Below, in pieces: positions 15,916 to 25,019 of a stretch of DNA of 64,000 nucleotides (position 1 is the first letter of the stretch; each line of letters starts with the position of its first letter). Source of the DNA: Chitinophagaceae bacterium (GTDB lineage: Bacteria; Bacteroidota; Bacteroidia; Chitinophagales; Chitinophagaceae); assembly GCA_016710165.1 (NCBI GenBank), contig JADJLJ010000001.1, forward strand, positions 806,001 through 870,000, written 5' to 3'. Position numbers and translations under genes: made by a program. The notes beneath the pieces are model-generated. The model ran no database searches. It saw nothing but the letters and a program-made list of their open reading frames with translations, and had not been told where the DNA came from.

Positions 15916-17499
15916 CTACCTCACTGCTGTTTCTGCATCCAGCACTTCAAAGGTCTTTACATAATATGAATATGCTTCTTCGGGCGTTTCGCCGATGCAT
16001 ACCACGCCCATCTTGCCGTATTGCGACAGGGCCCCGATCATATGGAACATCACGCCTTTTTGTGCAGCGCCATCATAGTGCAGCCCATGGAACATGGCAA
16101 TATCTATCAGGTCCTGGGGCGTAAGGCCTTTATAAGAATCACGCTGCAGGTTATCTGATGCAAAATAATACCGCTTTTGTTTATTGGGTGTTTCAAAATC
16201 CCCGGTGGCTTCATCATAATGGCCGTTGGTCAAAAACTGCAGCATCAGGTAAGGATGTGTTGTTCCACCTTTGCGGATATTGATCTCGATGGCATAATGC
16301 TTCCAGGTATCTTTTTGCTTCACCGAAACAAAATCGATGCTGAACCGGCCCAGTACTCCTTCCCGCTGTAACTCCTTTGCAATCGTCTTTGCCAGCACAG
16401 CAATTTCTGTCCGGTATTGGGGCGATGCCGGGAAATGAGCGCCAACAAAAACCTGTTCATTCTCGCCGGCCAGCACCTGGTCATGCGTGGAAATAATATC
16501 CACTTCACCCAAAGGATTTATCCTGCACTGAACGGATGGAGAGGTCTTTACTTCTCCTTCCAGGAATGCTTCCACAATGCCTTCCATCAGCCTGAATTTT
16601 TCCAGGAACATTTCCACGCTGAGCCCTGCAGCAACAGGTTTTATCTCGTGTAAAAGATTATGGTGTATCCAGCTGAACATCTCTTTTTTGGAAATATGGT
16701 CCGGGTATTCCAGTACAGCATTCCCGTCACCGGAAAAACCATCATTTAATTTGATGACGGCTTTTTTCAGCTTGGGGTACATATCTTTTAACCCGGCCAC
16801 GGCATGCACGATATCATCATAACTCTGTAAATTCTCTGCACCGGGCGGTACGGGTACCGCCACTTTCATAAAAACCCTCCGGCTCCCGCTCTTTGTCCCC
16901 AAATAAACAAGCGATGGGTCACAGCCATAGATCGGCAGGCCAAGCCTGACAGCAAGTGTGCGCTCATAAGCAGTGGTGTTAAAACAGGCGATGTGTGCCA
17001 CATGGCCGGCAGGTATGCTGTTCCTTATCCGTTCAATAAGCCGGGGCCGGTTTAAAATTTTTTGCGTAAGCGGCAACTGCGATGAATCATAACAACTGAG
17101 CAGGGTTAATCTTTCTCTTGCATGGTAACCGGTAATACCCGGAAGCAAATGCAGGTAATAATCAATGATCACCGGGTCAATGGGCGTACTGCTTACATAA
17201 ATGACATGGGCACGCGGCATGCGCAGCAGCATGAGCAGGCATAACAACCGCTCTTCATAATGCAGGGCGCCCTGTACTTTCGCCAGCACTTCCTGGTCGA
17301 GCGTAAGACTGGGGATGACGACAATGGATTTGGATGCAAAATTATCCGGGAAGAATAATTCGAACTGGTTTGTAAACCCCTCCTGCAGTTTTTTGAACTG
17401 CAATAACTCTTCGGCCGACCCGGGTGCCGGGTGACCGACGGAATGATCATTAAAAAGCAGTTTACCGTTTATCGTCCCGGCTTCATGAATATCCATCAT
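15916..17499 (-). CDS. ATP-grasp peptide ligase, PGM1-related
   Basis: A 527-residue cytosolic protein. Residues 1-190 resemble the pre-ATP-grasp domain of PGM1-type ligases (nucleotide-fold strands VVIPSL, AHVIYVSSTPIDP, YGCDPSLVYLGTKSGSRRVF). Residues about 200-420 form the ATP-grasp core: KAVIKLNDGFSGDGNAVLEYP is the ATP-binding lysine loop, EVDIISTHDQV and FSIDFV..YAIEINIRKGGTTHPY the metal-binding end. The last 50 residues (GVMFHMIGALSQYGKMGVVCIGETPEEAYSYY) match the PGM1 C-terminal domain. PGM1 forms peptide bonds in pheganomycin biosynthesis by activating a carboxylate as acyl-phosphate; the substrate here is unknown. It is divergent from the glutamine amidotransferase gene, with a 188-base shared upstream region, suggesting co-regulation. 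Confidence 0.75.
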   Translation of the reverse strand: MMDIHEAGTINGKLLFNDHSVGHPAPGSAEELLQFKKLQEGFTNQFELFFPDNFASKSIVVIPSLTLDQEVLAKVQGALHYEERLLCLLMLLRMPRAHVIYVSSTPIDPVIIDYYLHLLPGITGYHARERLTLLSCYDSSQLPLTQKILNRPRLIERIRNSIPAGHVAHIACFNTTAYERTLAVRLGLPIYGCDPSLVYLGTKSGSRRVFMKVAVPVPPGAENLQSYDDIVHAVAGLKDMYPKLKKAVIKLNDGFSGDGNAVLEYPDHISKKEMFSWIHHNLLHEIKPVAAGLSVEMFLEKFRLMEGIVEAFLEGEVKTSPSVQCRINPLGEVDIISTHDQVLAGENEQVFVGAHFPASPQYRTEIAVLAKTIAKELQREGVLGRFSIDFVSVKQKDTWKHYAIEINIRKGGTTHPYLMLQFLTNGHYDEATGDFETPNKQKRYYFASDNLQRDSYKGLTPQDLIDIAMFHGLHYDGAAQKGVMFHMIGALSQYGKMGVVCIGETPEEAYSYYVKTFEVLDAETAVR

Positions 17500-17676
17500 A
17501 GTATTCCTGTTGAACTACAAGTTGGCAAAAAAGCGGTTCGTTTTCGCTGAGATTCGTCATACAAAAAAAGGAAATCGGTCATCTTATTAAAATAAATGCT
17601 TTTTTATAGGCCTGATAATTCACAATGCGTTGATAAAAACCAGCGGCTGCATAAAATAACCTTCTTTAAAAATTGT

Positions 17677-17684
17677 TATGTTTG
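17677..17684 (+). promoter_or_regulatory. Possible -7 box upstream of the amidotransferase
   Basis: TATGTTTG matches the Bacteroidota -7 consensus TAnnTTTG. It lies only three bases before the ATG at 17688, so transcription from it would start at or just inside the gene (a leaderless mRNA or a slightly later start codon). No clear -33 TTTG was seen. Confidence 0.35.
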
Positions 17685-17687
17685 TAT

Positions 17688-18532
17688 ATGAACTTGACCG
17701 ACAAGAAGGCCATCCGTGTCGCCATCCTGGATATGTATGAGGGACACGTGAACCAGGGAATGCGCTGTATACGGGAAATACTCAACTTGTTTGGTGAAAC
17801 CAATAATCTCGACCTTTCCTGGGATGAATTTGATGTACGGCTCGAAAAACAGGTTCCCGACCTCAGTTACGATATTTACATTTCCAGTGGTGGTCCCGGC
17901 AGTCCGCTGGAAAGCGAGGGAAACGAATGGGAAAAGGTGTATTTCAGCTGGCTGAATAAGGTGGAAAACTGGAACGCCAACCCGGCCCATGTTCAGAAGA
18001 AGCAGGTCTTTTTTATCTGCCATTCCTTTCAGTTGGCCTGCCGGCATTACAATATTGCCAGGGTAAGCAAACGCAGGAGCACCGCATTTGGCATCTTCCC
18101 CATGCACCTGCTTGCCGAAGGAAAAACAGAGACCATATTCAATGGGTTAAAAGACCCTTTTATTCTGTTGACAGCCGCGATTTCCAGGTAATTGAACCCA
18201 ACCATAATAAGCTCAGGCAGATGGGCGCTTGTATTTTAGCCATTGAAAAAGAAAGGCCCCATGTTCCGTTGGAAAGAGCTGTAATGGCCATCCGTTTCAA
18301 TGATTGCATGATCGGCACCCAGTTTCATCCCGAAGCGGATGCCATTGGTATGAGCCTGCATCTGCAGACAGAAGAAAAGAAGAAAACGGTCATTGAGAAC
18401 TACGGTATGGAAAAATGGCAGTCCATGATAGACCACCTGAACGACCCCGAAAAAATAATGTGGACCTACGCACACATCCTTCCCAATTTCTTGTTCAGTG
18501 CAGTGGAAAGCCTGCAGTTTGCCGAGGCATAG
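17688..18532 (+). CDS. Class I glutamine amidotransferase-like protein (frameshifted near 18161)
   Basis: Segment one shows the GATase fold: VAILDMYEG, YDIYISSGGPGSP (oxyanion strand) and FFICHSFQLA with the nucleophile Cys near residue 111. Segment two (from 18221) supplies IGTQFHPEAD with the catalytic His-Pro-Glu. Inserting one T in the TTTT run near 18161 joins them through KDPFYSVDSRDFQVIEPNHN, giving about 281 residues; a homopolymer error is likely. These domains release ammonia from glutamine for a partner or cleave gamma-glutamyl bonds. The partner could be either flanking ATP-grasp protein. I prefer the ATG at 17688; an upstream TTG at 17673 is possible. The last segment is longer than in simple GATases. 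Confidence 0.8.
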
Positions 18533-18667
18533 CCACTAATTCCACCAATTGACCCAATTACACGAATTCAGCTTTCGTACCAGTGCATGACAAAAGCAGG
18601 CTGTTAAATGATTTTTTATGTTTATTTTTATTGCAGTCAATAAAAATAATCCCAAAGAATTACTGCT

Positions 18668-19858
18668 ATGGTAAAAGAACTCAGGGAAAAATTCAATGCG
18701 GCTTTTTCCAAGGAAAGGTATGATGCCTACATGGCAAAGATCGAAGCGCTGCACCCGGGTGCACTTGATTTCCGGAATGCAGAAACACCCGTTTTTGTGC
18801 CGAAAGATTTCAAAGATAAAATGCTGGGCGCCTGCGAAGACATCATTGATGTGATCACGGATCCGCTGTTCGGCTCATTGACCGACCGGGGCATACCGGC
18901 CAATGTAAAAGTGCCCAATGAGAACAGCCGCACCGAATTCATGGTATTTGATTTTGGCATCTGTGAAAATGAACAGGGTGAACTGGAACCGCAACTGATA
19001 GAAATGCAGGGCTTCCCGACTTTGTACGGTTTCCAGGCCTTCCATTCGGAACTGACCGCCGGGTATGCAAACCTGCCGGATAATTATTCTCCATACCTGA
19101 ATGGCTATAATAAAGAAACCTACATACAACTGCTTAAAGACATCATCGTAGGTGATCTGAACCCGGAGAATGTGATCCTGCTCGAGATCTTTCCGGAGCA
19201 GCAAAAGACACGAATAGATTTTTACTGCACCCGGCAGTTGCTTGGGATCAATATCGTTTGCCTGACCAAATTGATTGCAGAGGGCAAAAACCTGTTTTAC
19301 GATAATAACGGCGTAAAGACACCCGTCAAACGTATCTACAACCGCCTCATCTTCGACGACCTGCAGAAACAGGAAGGCCTCGATGATGCTGTTGACCTCA
19401 CCAAAGACTATGACGTGGAATGGGTGCCCCATCCCAACTGGTTTTACCGCATCAGTAAATTCACCCTGCCTTTTATACGCAACCCCTATGTGCCACACAC
19501 GTATTTTTTAAGTGAGCTGAAACAAATGCCTGCCGACCTGGAGAATTACGTACTAAAGCCCCTGTTCTCTTTTGCAGGCATGGGCGTGGTCATTGATGTT
19601 ACGCCGCAGGATATTGAAGACGTGAAAGACCCGGAGAACTGGATATTGCAGCGGAAAGTAAAATATGCCGATATCATCAAAACCCCCGATGGGCCTGCCA
19701 AAGCAGAGATAAGGCTTTTCTATTTCTGGAAAGAAGGATGGCCAAGGCCGAAAGGGGTACATAACCTGGCAAGGCTGAGCAAAGGAAAAATGATCGGTAC
19801 ACGGTACAATAAGAACAAGGAATGGGTTGGAGGGAATGTTGCTTTTTTTGAAATGTAG
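18668..19858 (+). CDS. Probable ATP-grasp-like protein of unknown substrate
   Basis: The 396-residue protein has no signal peptide. The order of motifs recalls circularly permuted ATP-grasp enzymes such as glutathionylspermidine synthase: an acidic strand ending PQLIEMQGFPTLYGFQAF (compare '..PKLIEIN..'), NRLIFDDL, then VLKPLFSFAGMGVVID (glycine-rich nucleotide loop with the binding lysine), WILQRKVKYAD, AEIRLFYFW and ARLSKGKMIGTRYNKN near the end. I infer a ligase activating a carboxylate with ATP. It follows the amidotransferase by 135 bases on the same strand and may form a pathway with it and the PGM1-like ligase. Family assignment is tentative; no published member comes to mind. Confidence 0.5.
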   Translation: MVKELREKFNAAFSKERYDAYMAKIEALHPGALDFRNAETPVFVPKDFKDKMLGACEDIIDVITDPLFGSLTDRGIPANVKVPNENSRTEFMVFDFGICENEQGELEPQLIEMQGFPTLYGFQAFHSELTAGYANLPDNYSPYLNGYNKETYIQLLKDIIVGDLNPENVILLEIFPEQQKTRIDFYCTRQLLGINIVCLTKLIAEGKNLFYDNNGVKTPVKRIYNRLIFDDLQKQEGLDDAVDLTKDYDVEWVPHPNWFYRISKFTLPFIRNPYVPHTYFLSELKQMPADLENYVLKPLFSFAGMGVVIDVTPQDIEDVKDPENWILQRKVKYADIIKTPDGPAKAEIRLFYFWKEGWPRPKGVHNLARLSKGKMIGTRYNKNKEWVGGNVAFFEM

Positions 19859-19866
19859 GTCCTCCC

Positions 19867-19950
19867 TTGAAAGTTGAAAATTGAATATTGGGTATTGAGC
19901 ATTTTAGAGGATATATTCAACAACCAATGTACAATATTCAATACTCAACG
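19867..19950. repeat. 7-bp array (TTGAAAA type) with inverted arm
   Basis: Heptads at 19867-19908: TTGAAAG, TTGAAAA, TTGAATA, TTGGGTA, TTGAGCA, TTTTAGA. The second arm at 19916-19950 runs in the opposite sense: TTCAACA, ACCAATG, TACAATA, TTCAATA, CTCAACG. Both arms keep the 7-bp step even where units diverge. Confidence 0.85.
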
Positions 19951-19985
19951 AACAGGCATTTTCGTCAATAAAAACTTTTCGACAG

Positions 19986-20981
19986 ATGAAAAACGGCTTA
20001 GCAAGATTTGATCTTTACCTGAACCAGTTGCAGGGCCTCCTTACAAAGTCGGCCAAACAAAAGAACCCGGCGCTCTGGCTTTACCAGAACAATGCCCGTA
20101 CTCCCCTGTTCATGTTGGAAGGGCTTGCTAAACTTTATGCCGGTATCCACAATAAAAAGAAGTTCACCAAAATAAAAGCCCATTTCAAGTTGCTCGAAGA
20201 TGCCATCGGGCAGATCGATTACTACGATGCGTTTGCAAAAGAGTTTGCTGCTGATAAAAAGATCCCGGCAGCAATAACATCCTACCTGCAGGCGCAGGCA
20301 CGTGAAAAAATTCAAAGCCTGAACGAGATACTGACAGAGAAGGACTGGCTGGGCAGTGAAAAAAGCCGTAGTGAAAAGATCAGGAAGAAACTGGCAAAGG
20401 CAGACTGGCAAAATGAAAAAGAAGAGGTGGAAAGTATCCGGGGGTTTTATATCAATGCCATCAACAGCATCCTTGAATTTGTGAACCAGAAAAATTTTCA
20501 TTTTGATAACGTGGAAAAGGACCTGCACGAGTTGCGACGGATGATCCGCTGGCTGAGCATCTACCCGCAGGCATTAAAAGGATGCATTCAGTTGAGTGAA
20601 TCAAAGAACGCACCCGGATTCCTGGCAAAATACCGCAGCAAAGACATCACCGGCTCCCCGTACAATACCATGCCGGATGCAGCCGGTCACAACCATTTTT
20701 TATTACTGGATAAGAACAGGTTCTATGCCCTTAGCTGGATGATCGCTGAACTGGGCAAACTGAAAGACAACGGGCTGCGGCTGGAAGTGACCCTGGAAGC
20801 GCTGTTGCAGGCATCTCCGGTCAAAGAAAAAGAGGCCCTTGCCAAAGCAAAACAATACGGTGGCCCGGGCCAGTTGACCATCCAGCAGGTCCTGGACCGG
20901 TCTGAAGCGCTTTTTAAAACATATTGCAGGGAAAAAAACCTGGAGGCTTTGATCGCGGGTTCTGCTTCTGTTACAAAATAA
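19986..20981 (+). CDS. Helical protein of unknown function
   Basis: I do not recognise a family. The 331 residues are almost wholly alpha-helical and charged, without signal peptide or membrane segment. A segment near residues 178-200 (LHELRRMIRWLSIYPQALKG) resembles the HxLRxxxRxLR signature of CHAD domains, which bind polyphosphate, and GSPYNTMPDAAGHNHFLLLDKNRFYAL is a conserved-looking loop. It is downstream of the ATP-grasp-like gene and probably in the same unit, separated by a repeat array. Confidence 0.55.
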   Translation: MKNGLARFDLYLNQLQGLLTKSAKQKNPALWLYQNNARTPLFMLEGLAKLYAGIHNKKKFTKIKAHFKLLEDAIGQIDYYDAFAKEFAADKKIPAAITSYLQAQAREKIQSLNEILTEKDWLGSEKSRSEKIRKKLAKADWQNEKEEVESIRGFYINAINSILEFVNQKNFHFDNVEKDLHELRRMIRWLSIYPQALKGCIQLSESKNAPGFLAKYRSKDITGSPYNTMPDAAGHNHFLLLDKNRFYALSWMIAELGKLKDNGLRLEVTLEALLQASPVKEKEALAKAKQYGGPGQLTIQQVLDRSEALFKTYCREKNLEALIAGSASVTK

Positions 20982-21071
20982 TATTCCCGTTTCATTCATC
21001 CCCTGTTCCGGTAAGGATTATTCCCTTATCTTTACCTAACTTTAGACAAGACTAAATTTTATTTTAGAGCT

Positions 21072-21845
21072 ATGATCAAACTATCAGCCCTGGCCGCTTT
21101 TTTATGTTTTTGCTTCCTGCCTGCCTTCGCACAGGTGGAAAAGATCGATACCGACCGGCCCGACCAGACCGAAAGTGCCGTACTCGTTCCCCGGAAATGG
21201 CTACAGTTTGAATCCGGTATTGGCAAACAGCAAAACAAACCCGGCGATATAGGATTCCAGCACCCCACCCTGCTCAGCAAATACGGTTTGAATAAACGAA
21301 TTGAGTTCCGGCTGATCACCACGCTTGCCACGAACCATTTTTATGATGGTTCGCAGACCAGGCAAAGAGAATCGGGGCTGGAACCGGTGGAACTGGGAGC
21401 CAAAATTGCACTGTGGGAAGAAAAAAAACTATTACCCAAAACATCCCTCATATTTCATTTTGCCATCCCCAAACTGGCTTCTAAAAAATTCAGGGCAGAT
21501 AAACTGGCACCGAATTTCCGGTTTACCATGCAGAACAGCATTACTGACGCCATCGCCATTGGCTATAACCTGGGGGCCGAGTGGGACGGGTACAATGATG
21601 AGGCCACCTGGATATATACGTTTGCTCCCGGTTTTTCTATCGGCAAAAAATGGTACGGGTATGTGGAAGCATTTGGCTTTATATCCAGGCTGCGTGAACC
21701 CGAACACAGTCTAGATGCCGGCATTGCCTGGTACGCTACCCCTGATCTTAAACTTGACCTGTCGTCTGGTTTCGGAATAAGCAATGCAGCACCGGATTGG
21801 TACGTTGCATTTGGATGGTCCGTTCGTTTTAAGACCGGGAAATGA
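21072..21845 (+). CDS. Outer-membrane transporter-like protein (phenol MetA-deg family type)
   Basis: Signal peptide (ALAAFLCFCFLPAFAQ), then IDTDRPDQTESAVLVPRKWLQFESG, the usual opening of the 'putative MetA-pathway of phenol degradation' outer-membrane family. The rest alternates beta-strands ending in an aromatic C-terminus (APDWYVAFGWSVRF), consistent with a 257-residue beta-barrel. In Bacteroidota such proteins are common and rarely linked to phenol. The stop codon abuts the end of the opposing TlpA gene. Confidence 0.75.
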   Translation: MIKLSALAAFLCFCFLPAFAQVEKIDTDRPDQTESAVLVPRKWLQFESGIGKQQNKPGDIGFQHPTLLSKYGLNKRIEFRLITTLATNHFYDGSQTRQRESGLEPVELGAKIALWEEKKLLPKTSLIFHFAIPKLASKKFRADKLAPNFRFTMQNSITDAIAIGYNLGAEWDGYNDEATWIYTFAPGFSIGKKWYGYVEAFGFISRLREPEHSLDAGIAWYATPDLKLDLSSGFGISNAAPDWYVAFGWSVRFKTGK

Positions 21846-22325
21846 TCATTGCACGAGCCTTTTCACCTGGTCAAACAATTCCTTTCCCTCCAGGTCTATT
21901 GCAACGATCTTGCCGGTTCTGTCCAGCAAAAAACTCGTGGGCAGCTGGTCTACAAAATACCGTTCAGCCACTTTTGACCTCCACCCGCTGTTATCGATCA
22001 CCTGTGTGTACCTCAGTTTATCCTGCTTGATGGCTTTCAGCCATTCCTTGCTTTTTGTATCCAGCGAAACAGCAAAGATCTCAAACCCCTTATCCTTGTA
22101 CTTACTGTACAGCTTTTGCAGGTAGGGATTGGCAGCCCGGCAGGGGCCGCACCAGCTTGCCCAGAAATCGATCAGTATCACTTTCCCATTCAACGATGAT
22201 AACCGGATGATACTGTCCTTTATACCCGGCAATTCTATTTCCGGCACGGTTTCCCCCACCCTGAGCTGGGCCCTGCCAAACAATGAGCCCATTAGAATGA
22301 GCATGACCAAAAAAATTGTTTTCAT
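21846..22325 (-). CDS. TlpA-like thioredoxin-fold protein
   Basis: The 159-residue protein has a signal peptide (KTIFLVMLILMGSLFGRA) and a thioredoxin fold with the redox-active motif WASWCGPCRAA, plus the cis-Pro loop YFVDQLPTSFLLD. It is a periplasmic thiol-disulfide oxidoreductase. It is last in an operon for metal handling and may reduce cysteine ligands of the preceding metal-binding proteins, or assist cytochrome or copper-centre assembly. Confidence 0.88.
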   Translation of the reverse strand: MKTIFLVMLILMGSLFGRAQLRVGETVPEIELPGIKDSIIRLSSLNGKVILIDFWASWCGPCRAANPYLQKLYSKYKDKGFEIFAVSLDTKSKEWLKAIKQDKLRYTQVIDNSGWRSKVAERYFVDQLPTSFLLDRTGKIVAIDLEGKELFDQVKRLVQ

Positions 22326-22390
22326 TTACAACAGTTTCTTTTTTGAAATAATGACAATATGAATACCAGTATCTTTTTCACCATCGGTCT

Positions 22391-25009
22391 TTATTTGATC
22401 TTAAACCGCAGTCCTGCATAGAACATCCGTCCATTTACCGGCCCCCAGATCATCGATGCATCAAAGTATGGGCTGAAGGACTGGTCTGCAACCAGCACCA
22501 CGCTCTTTTGAAAATAGTTGGCCAGGTTCTCAACGCCCACATAAAGATCAAGCGGGTATTTTTTGCCAACCGTTTTCGATACCTGCGCATTCATCAGCAC
22601 AAAGTCGGGGGAATAAACCGGCAATTGATAAGCAGGAATATTTGCCTGTGTATCCGGCAGCCGCTTTTTACCATTGTATGTAATGGTATAATCAAATTTA
22701 AAACCGCTTACCGCATACGCCAGGTTCAAAAAGGCCCGGTTCCTTGCCACCAGGGGCCGCTCTTTCAACTGGCCACTGTACGTTGACCGTACATCAAAAT
22801 ACCGGTAAGCCAAACGAAGTTCAAATTTCTTGACCGGTTCTACATTCAACTCTGCCTGGAAACTGTTGGAAAACGACTTCCCCTGCAGGTTATAGTATTT
22901 CACTGACCGGGCATCTTCCATATCCACCACCACCTGGTTGCTGAAATCATTCCGGAAATAGTCCAGTGCAGCCGACGCTTCGTTCCCAAACAGTTTGAAC
23001 TTCTGGTCGATGCTTACTCCCTTGTTCCAGGCCACTTCGGGATCAAGGCCATATGCTTTGCCCGGACCGGCTGCAATGATATTCACCTGCCGGGCGCTTA
23101 CAAATACGCTGGTATTCTCCGCAAAGATATTTGCCGTACGTTGCCCGCGTCCCAGGCTTGCACGGATCGTTGTGCCGGTCACCGGTTCGTACCGGATGTT
23201 CAACCGGGGAGTTACAAAGAACCCGAACAAACTGTTGTGGTCTGCACGCAACCCCACTACGGCACTGAATTTAGTGTTGGGAGTATAAGTATATTCACCA
23301 AAGATCCCGGGTACAATTTCTGTGCGCCTGTAATTATTCAACTTAAAATCCTCATCATACCGGTCGTACAGAAAACTCAACCCCGCCCTGAATTTATGAA
23401 TGGTTGTTCCGATGATGGATTTGTAAATGAAATTACTGTATACCGTTTGCTGTTTTGCATTATACCCGGTCAGCCCGAAATAAGAATCCTGGCGGTGGCT
23501 GATGCCTGCAACCTGCAGACCCAGGCTCTTGTATTTTTTTTCAGGAAATACATAACCGATCTTTGCAAATCCTTCATAACGCTCCGTATTGATCCCGAGG
23601 CCGTAACGGTTCGTTGTATTTTTATCCGATGCCGGGTCAAAACCTACTTCCCCCCCGGTTCTTTTATCATTCAACACCTTGAATCCAAACTGTACCAGTG
23701 TGCCCTTGCTGTTATCAAACTTGTACCGGTTGACCAGGCTTACCGTGTTGCCCGTTGGCAGGTCACGGAACCCGTCCTTGTTAAAATCCAGTTTTTTATT
23801 GGTGAAAAAGTCATCATGCAGCAGCAAAGCGGTTGACCAGTTCTTGCTGATCTTCTTTGAGAGGTTCAGGTTCAGGTCCGTTTTCCCATAATCATTCACG
23901 TAAACATTTGCCAGCAATTGTTCACTGCTTTCGGGTTTTTTCAATTCCACATTTATCTGCCCGGCAATGCTTTCATAACCATTGGCCACAGAGCCAACCC
24001 CCTTTGTAAGCTGGATGGATTCGATCCAGGGGCCTGCAATTGAATTAAGTCCAAGCGGCGTTGCAATGCCCCTCGGCCCCGGCAGGTTCTCCACGGTAAG
24101 TTGTGTATAGTTACCGCTCAAGCCCAGCAACTGGATCTGTTTTGATCCTGTAACCGCATCATTATACGAAACATCCACCGAGGGATTTGTCTCAAAACTC
24201 TCACTGAGATTGCAACAGGCCGCCTTCAGCAACTCGGCACCCGACATGGTTTGTGTACGTATCGGGCTGAAATTGTTGATATAGGTAGACCGCTGCTTTG
24301 ATGTAACCGTAACTTCCTTCAATTGCCGGTTGGATGCCAGCACGATCTTCAGTTCATCCATTTCCGGAACGGAGAGGGTATCCGATTGATAACCGGCATA
24401 GCTCACCACCAGCCTGCTGGCTGTTCCGTTGTGGCGTATGCTGAATAAGCCCGTACTGTCGGCCAATACCCCGTCACTGGTGCCCAACCAGAATATGCTT
24501 GCCCCCGAAAGGGGTTTGAACTTTCCTTTATTGTCATCTTCCAGCACAATGCCCTTTACCAGGTGTGAAGACGGGGCCCTGCGGAATGAAGAATCCATTG
24601 CTGCTTTTATTTCCATAAGCTGCGGGGCAAGGGTATCCTTTTTGATCTCCTCCATCATGGTTTCCATTTCGCGGTAATGACAACAGGCCGGCAGGGCATT
24701 ATAGACCATCTCCTTCGCCTTCTTATTATCTATATCATGTCCAACTGCCACGATCCGGTTCTGTATCTTTTCCAGCGATGCCAAAGACGGGTTATAGACC
24801 AATGAAAGCATTTTGGAATCTACATCCCACACTGCTTTTTTAACACCCCGGATCCTGGCGGTATTTTCAATACGGTCTTTACACATTTCGCAGGCGCCAA
24901 AGACCTTAAATACCACTGCTGTATCCGGCAATGCTTTTTTATTCTGTGCAAAAGATGCTTTACCCGGAACCACCAGGCAAAGCATCCATGAATATTTTAT
25001 CCATTTCAT
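22391..25009 (-). CDS. TonB-dependent receptor with N-terminal HMA metal-binding domain
   Basis: An 872-residue outer-membrane receptor. Order: signal peptide; HMA-like domain, residues about 30-95, with the metal motif CEMC at 40-43; a CCHY motif at 109-112; a CarboxypepD-regulatory-like domain (GASIFWLGTSDGVLADSTGLFSI); TonB plug (TMSGAELLKAACCNLSESF, QIQLLGLSGNYTQLTVENLPGPRG); then a beta-barrel ending FYAGLRFKIK. The HMA fusion and cysteine pairs indicate uptake of a soft metal, most likely copper, which is an inference. The neighbouring gene encodes a free HMA protein with the same CC-x-Y motif. The gene starts 11 bases after that gene's stop, so the two are co-transcribed. Confidence 0.9.
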   Translation of the reverse strand: MKWIKYSWMLCLVVPGKASFAQNKKALPDTAVVFKVFGACEMCKDRIENTARIRGVKKAVWDVDSKMLSLVYNPSLASLEKIQNRIVAVGHDIDNKKAKEMVYNALPACCHYREMETMMEEIKKDTLAPQLMEIKAAMDSSFRRAPSSHLVKGIVLEDDNKGKFKPLSGASIFWLGTSDGVLADSTGLFSIRHNGTASRLVVSYAGYQSDTLSVPEMDELKIVLASNRQLKEVTVTSKQRSTYINNFSPIRTQTMSGAELLKAACCNLSESFETNPSVDVSYNDAVTGSKQIQLLGLSGNYTQLTVENLPGPRGIATPLGLNSIAGPWIESIQLTKGVGSVANGYESIAGQINVELKKPESSEQLLANVYVNDYGKTDLNLNLSKKISKNWSTALLLHDDFFTNKKLDFNKDGFRDLPTGNTVSLVNRYKFDNSKGTLVQFGFKVLNDKRTGGEVGFDPASDKNTTNRYGLGINTERYEGFAKIGYVFPEKKYKSLGLQVAGISHRQDSYFGLTGYNAKQQTVYSNFIYKSIIGTTIHKFRAGLSFLYDRYDEDFKLNNYRRTEIVPGIFGEYTYTPNTKFSAVVGLRADHNSLFGFFVTPRLNIRYEPVTGTTIRASLGRGQRTANIFAENTSVFVSARQVNIIAAGPGKAYGLDPEVAWNKGVSIDQKFKLFGNEASAALDYFRNDFSNQVVVDMEDARSVKYYNLQGKSFSNSFQAELNVEPVKKFELRLAYRYFDVRSTYSGQLKERPLVARNRAFLNLAYAVSGFKFDYTITYNGKKRLPDTQANIPAYQLPVYSPDFVLMNAQVSKTVGKKYPLDLYVGVENLANYFQKSVVLVADQSFSPYFDASMIWGPVNGRMFYAGLRFKIK

Positions 25010-25019
25010 AGTACTGTTC

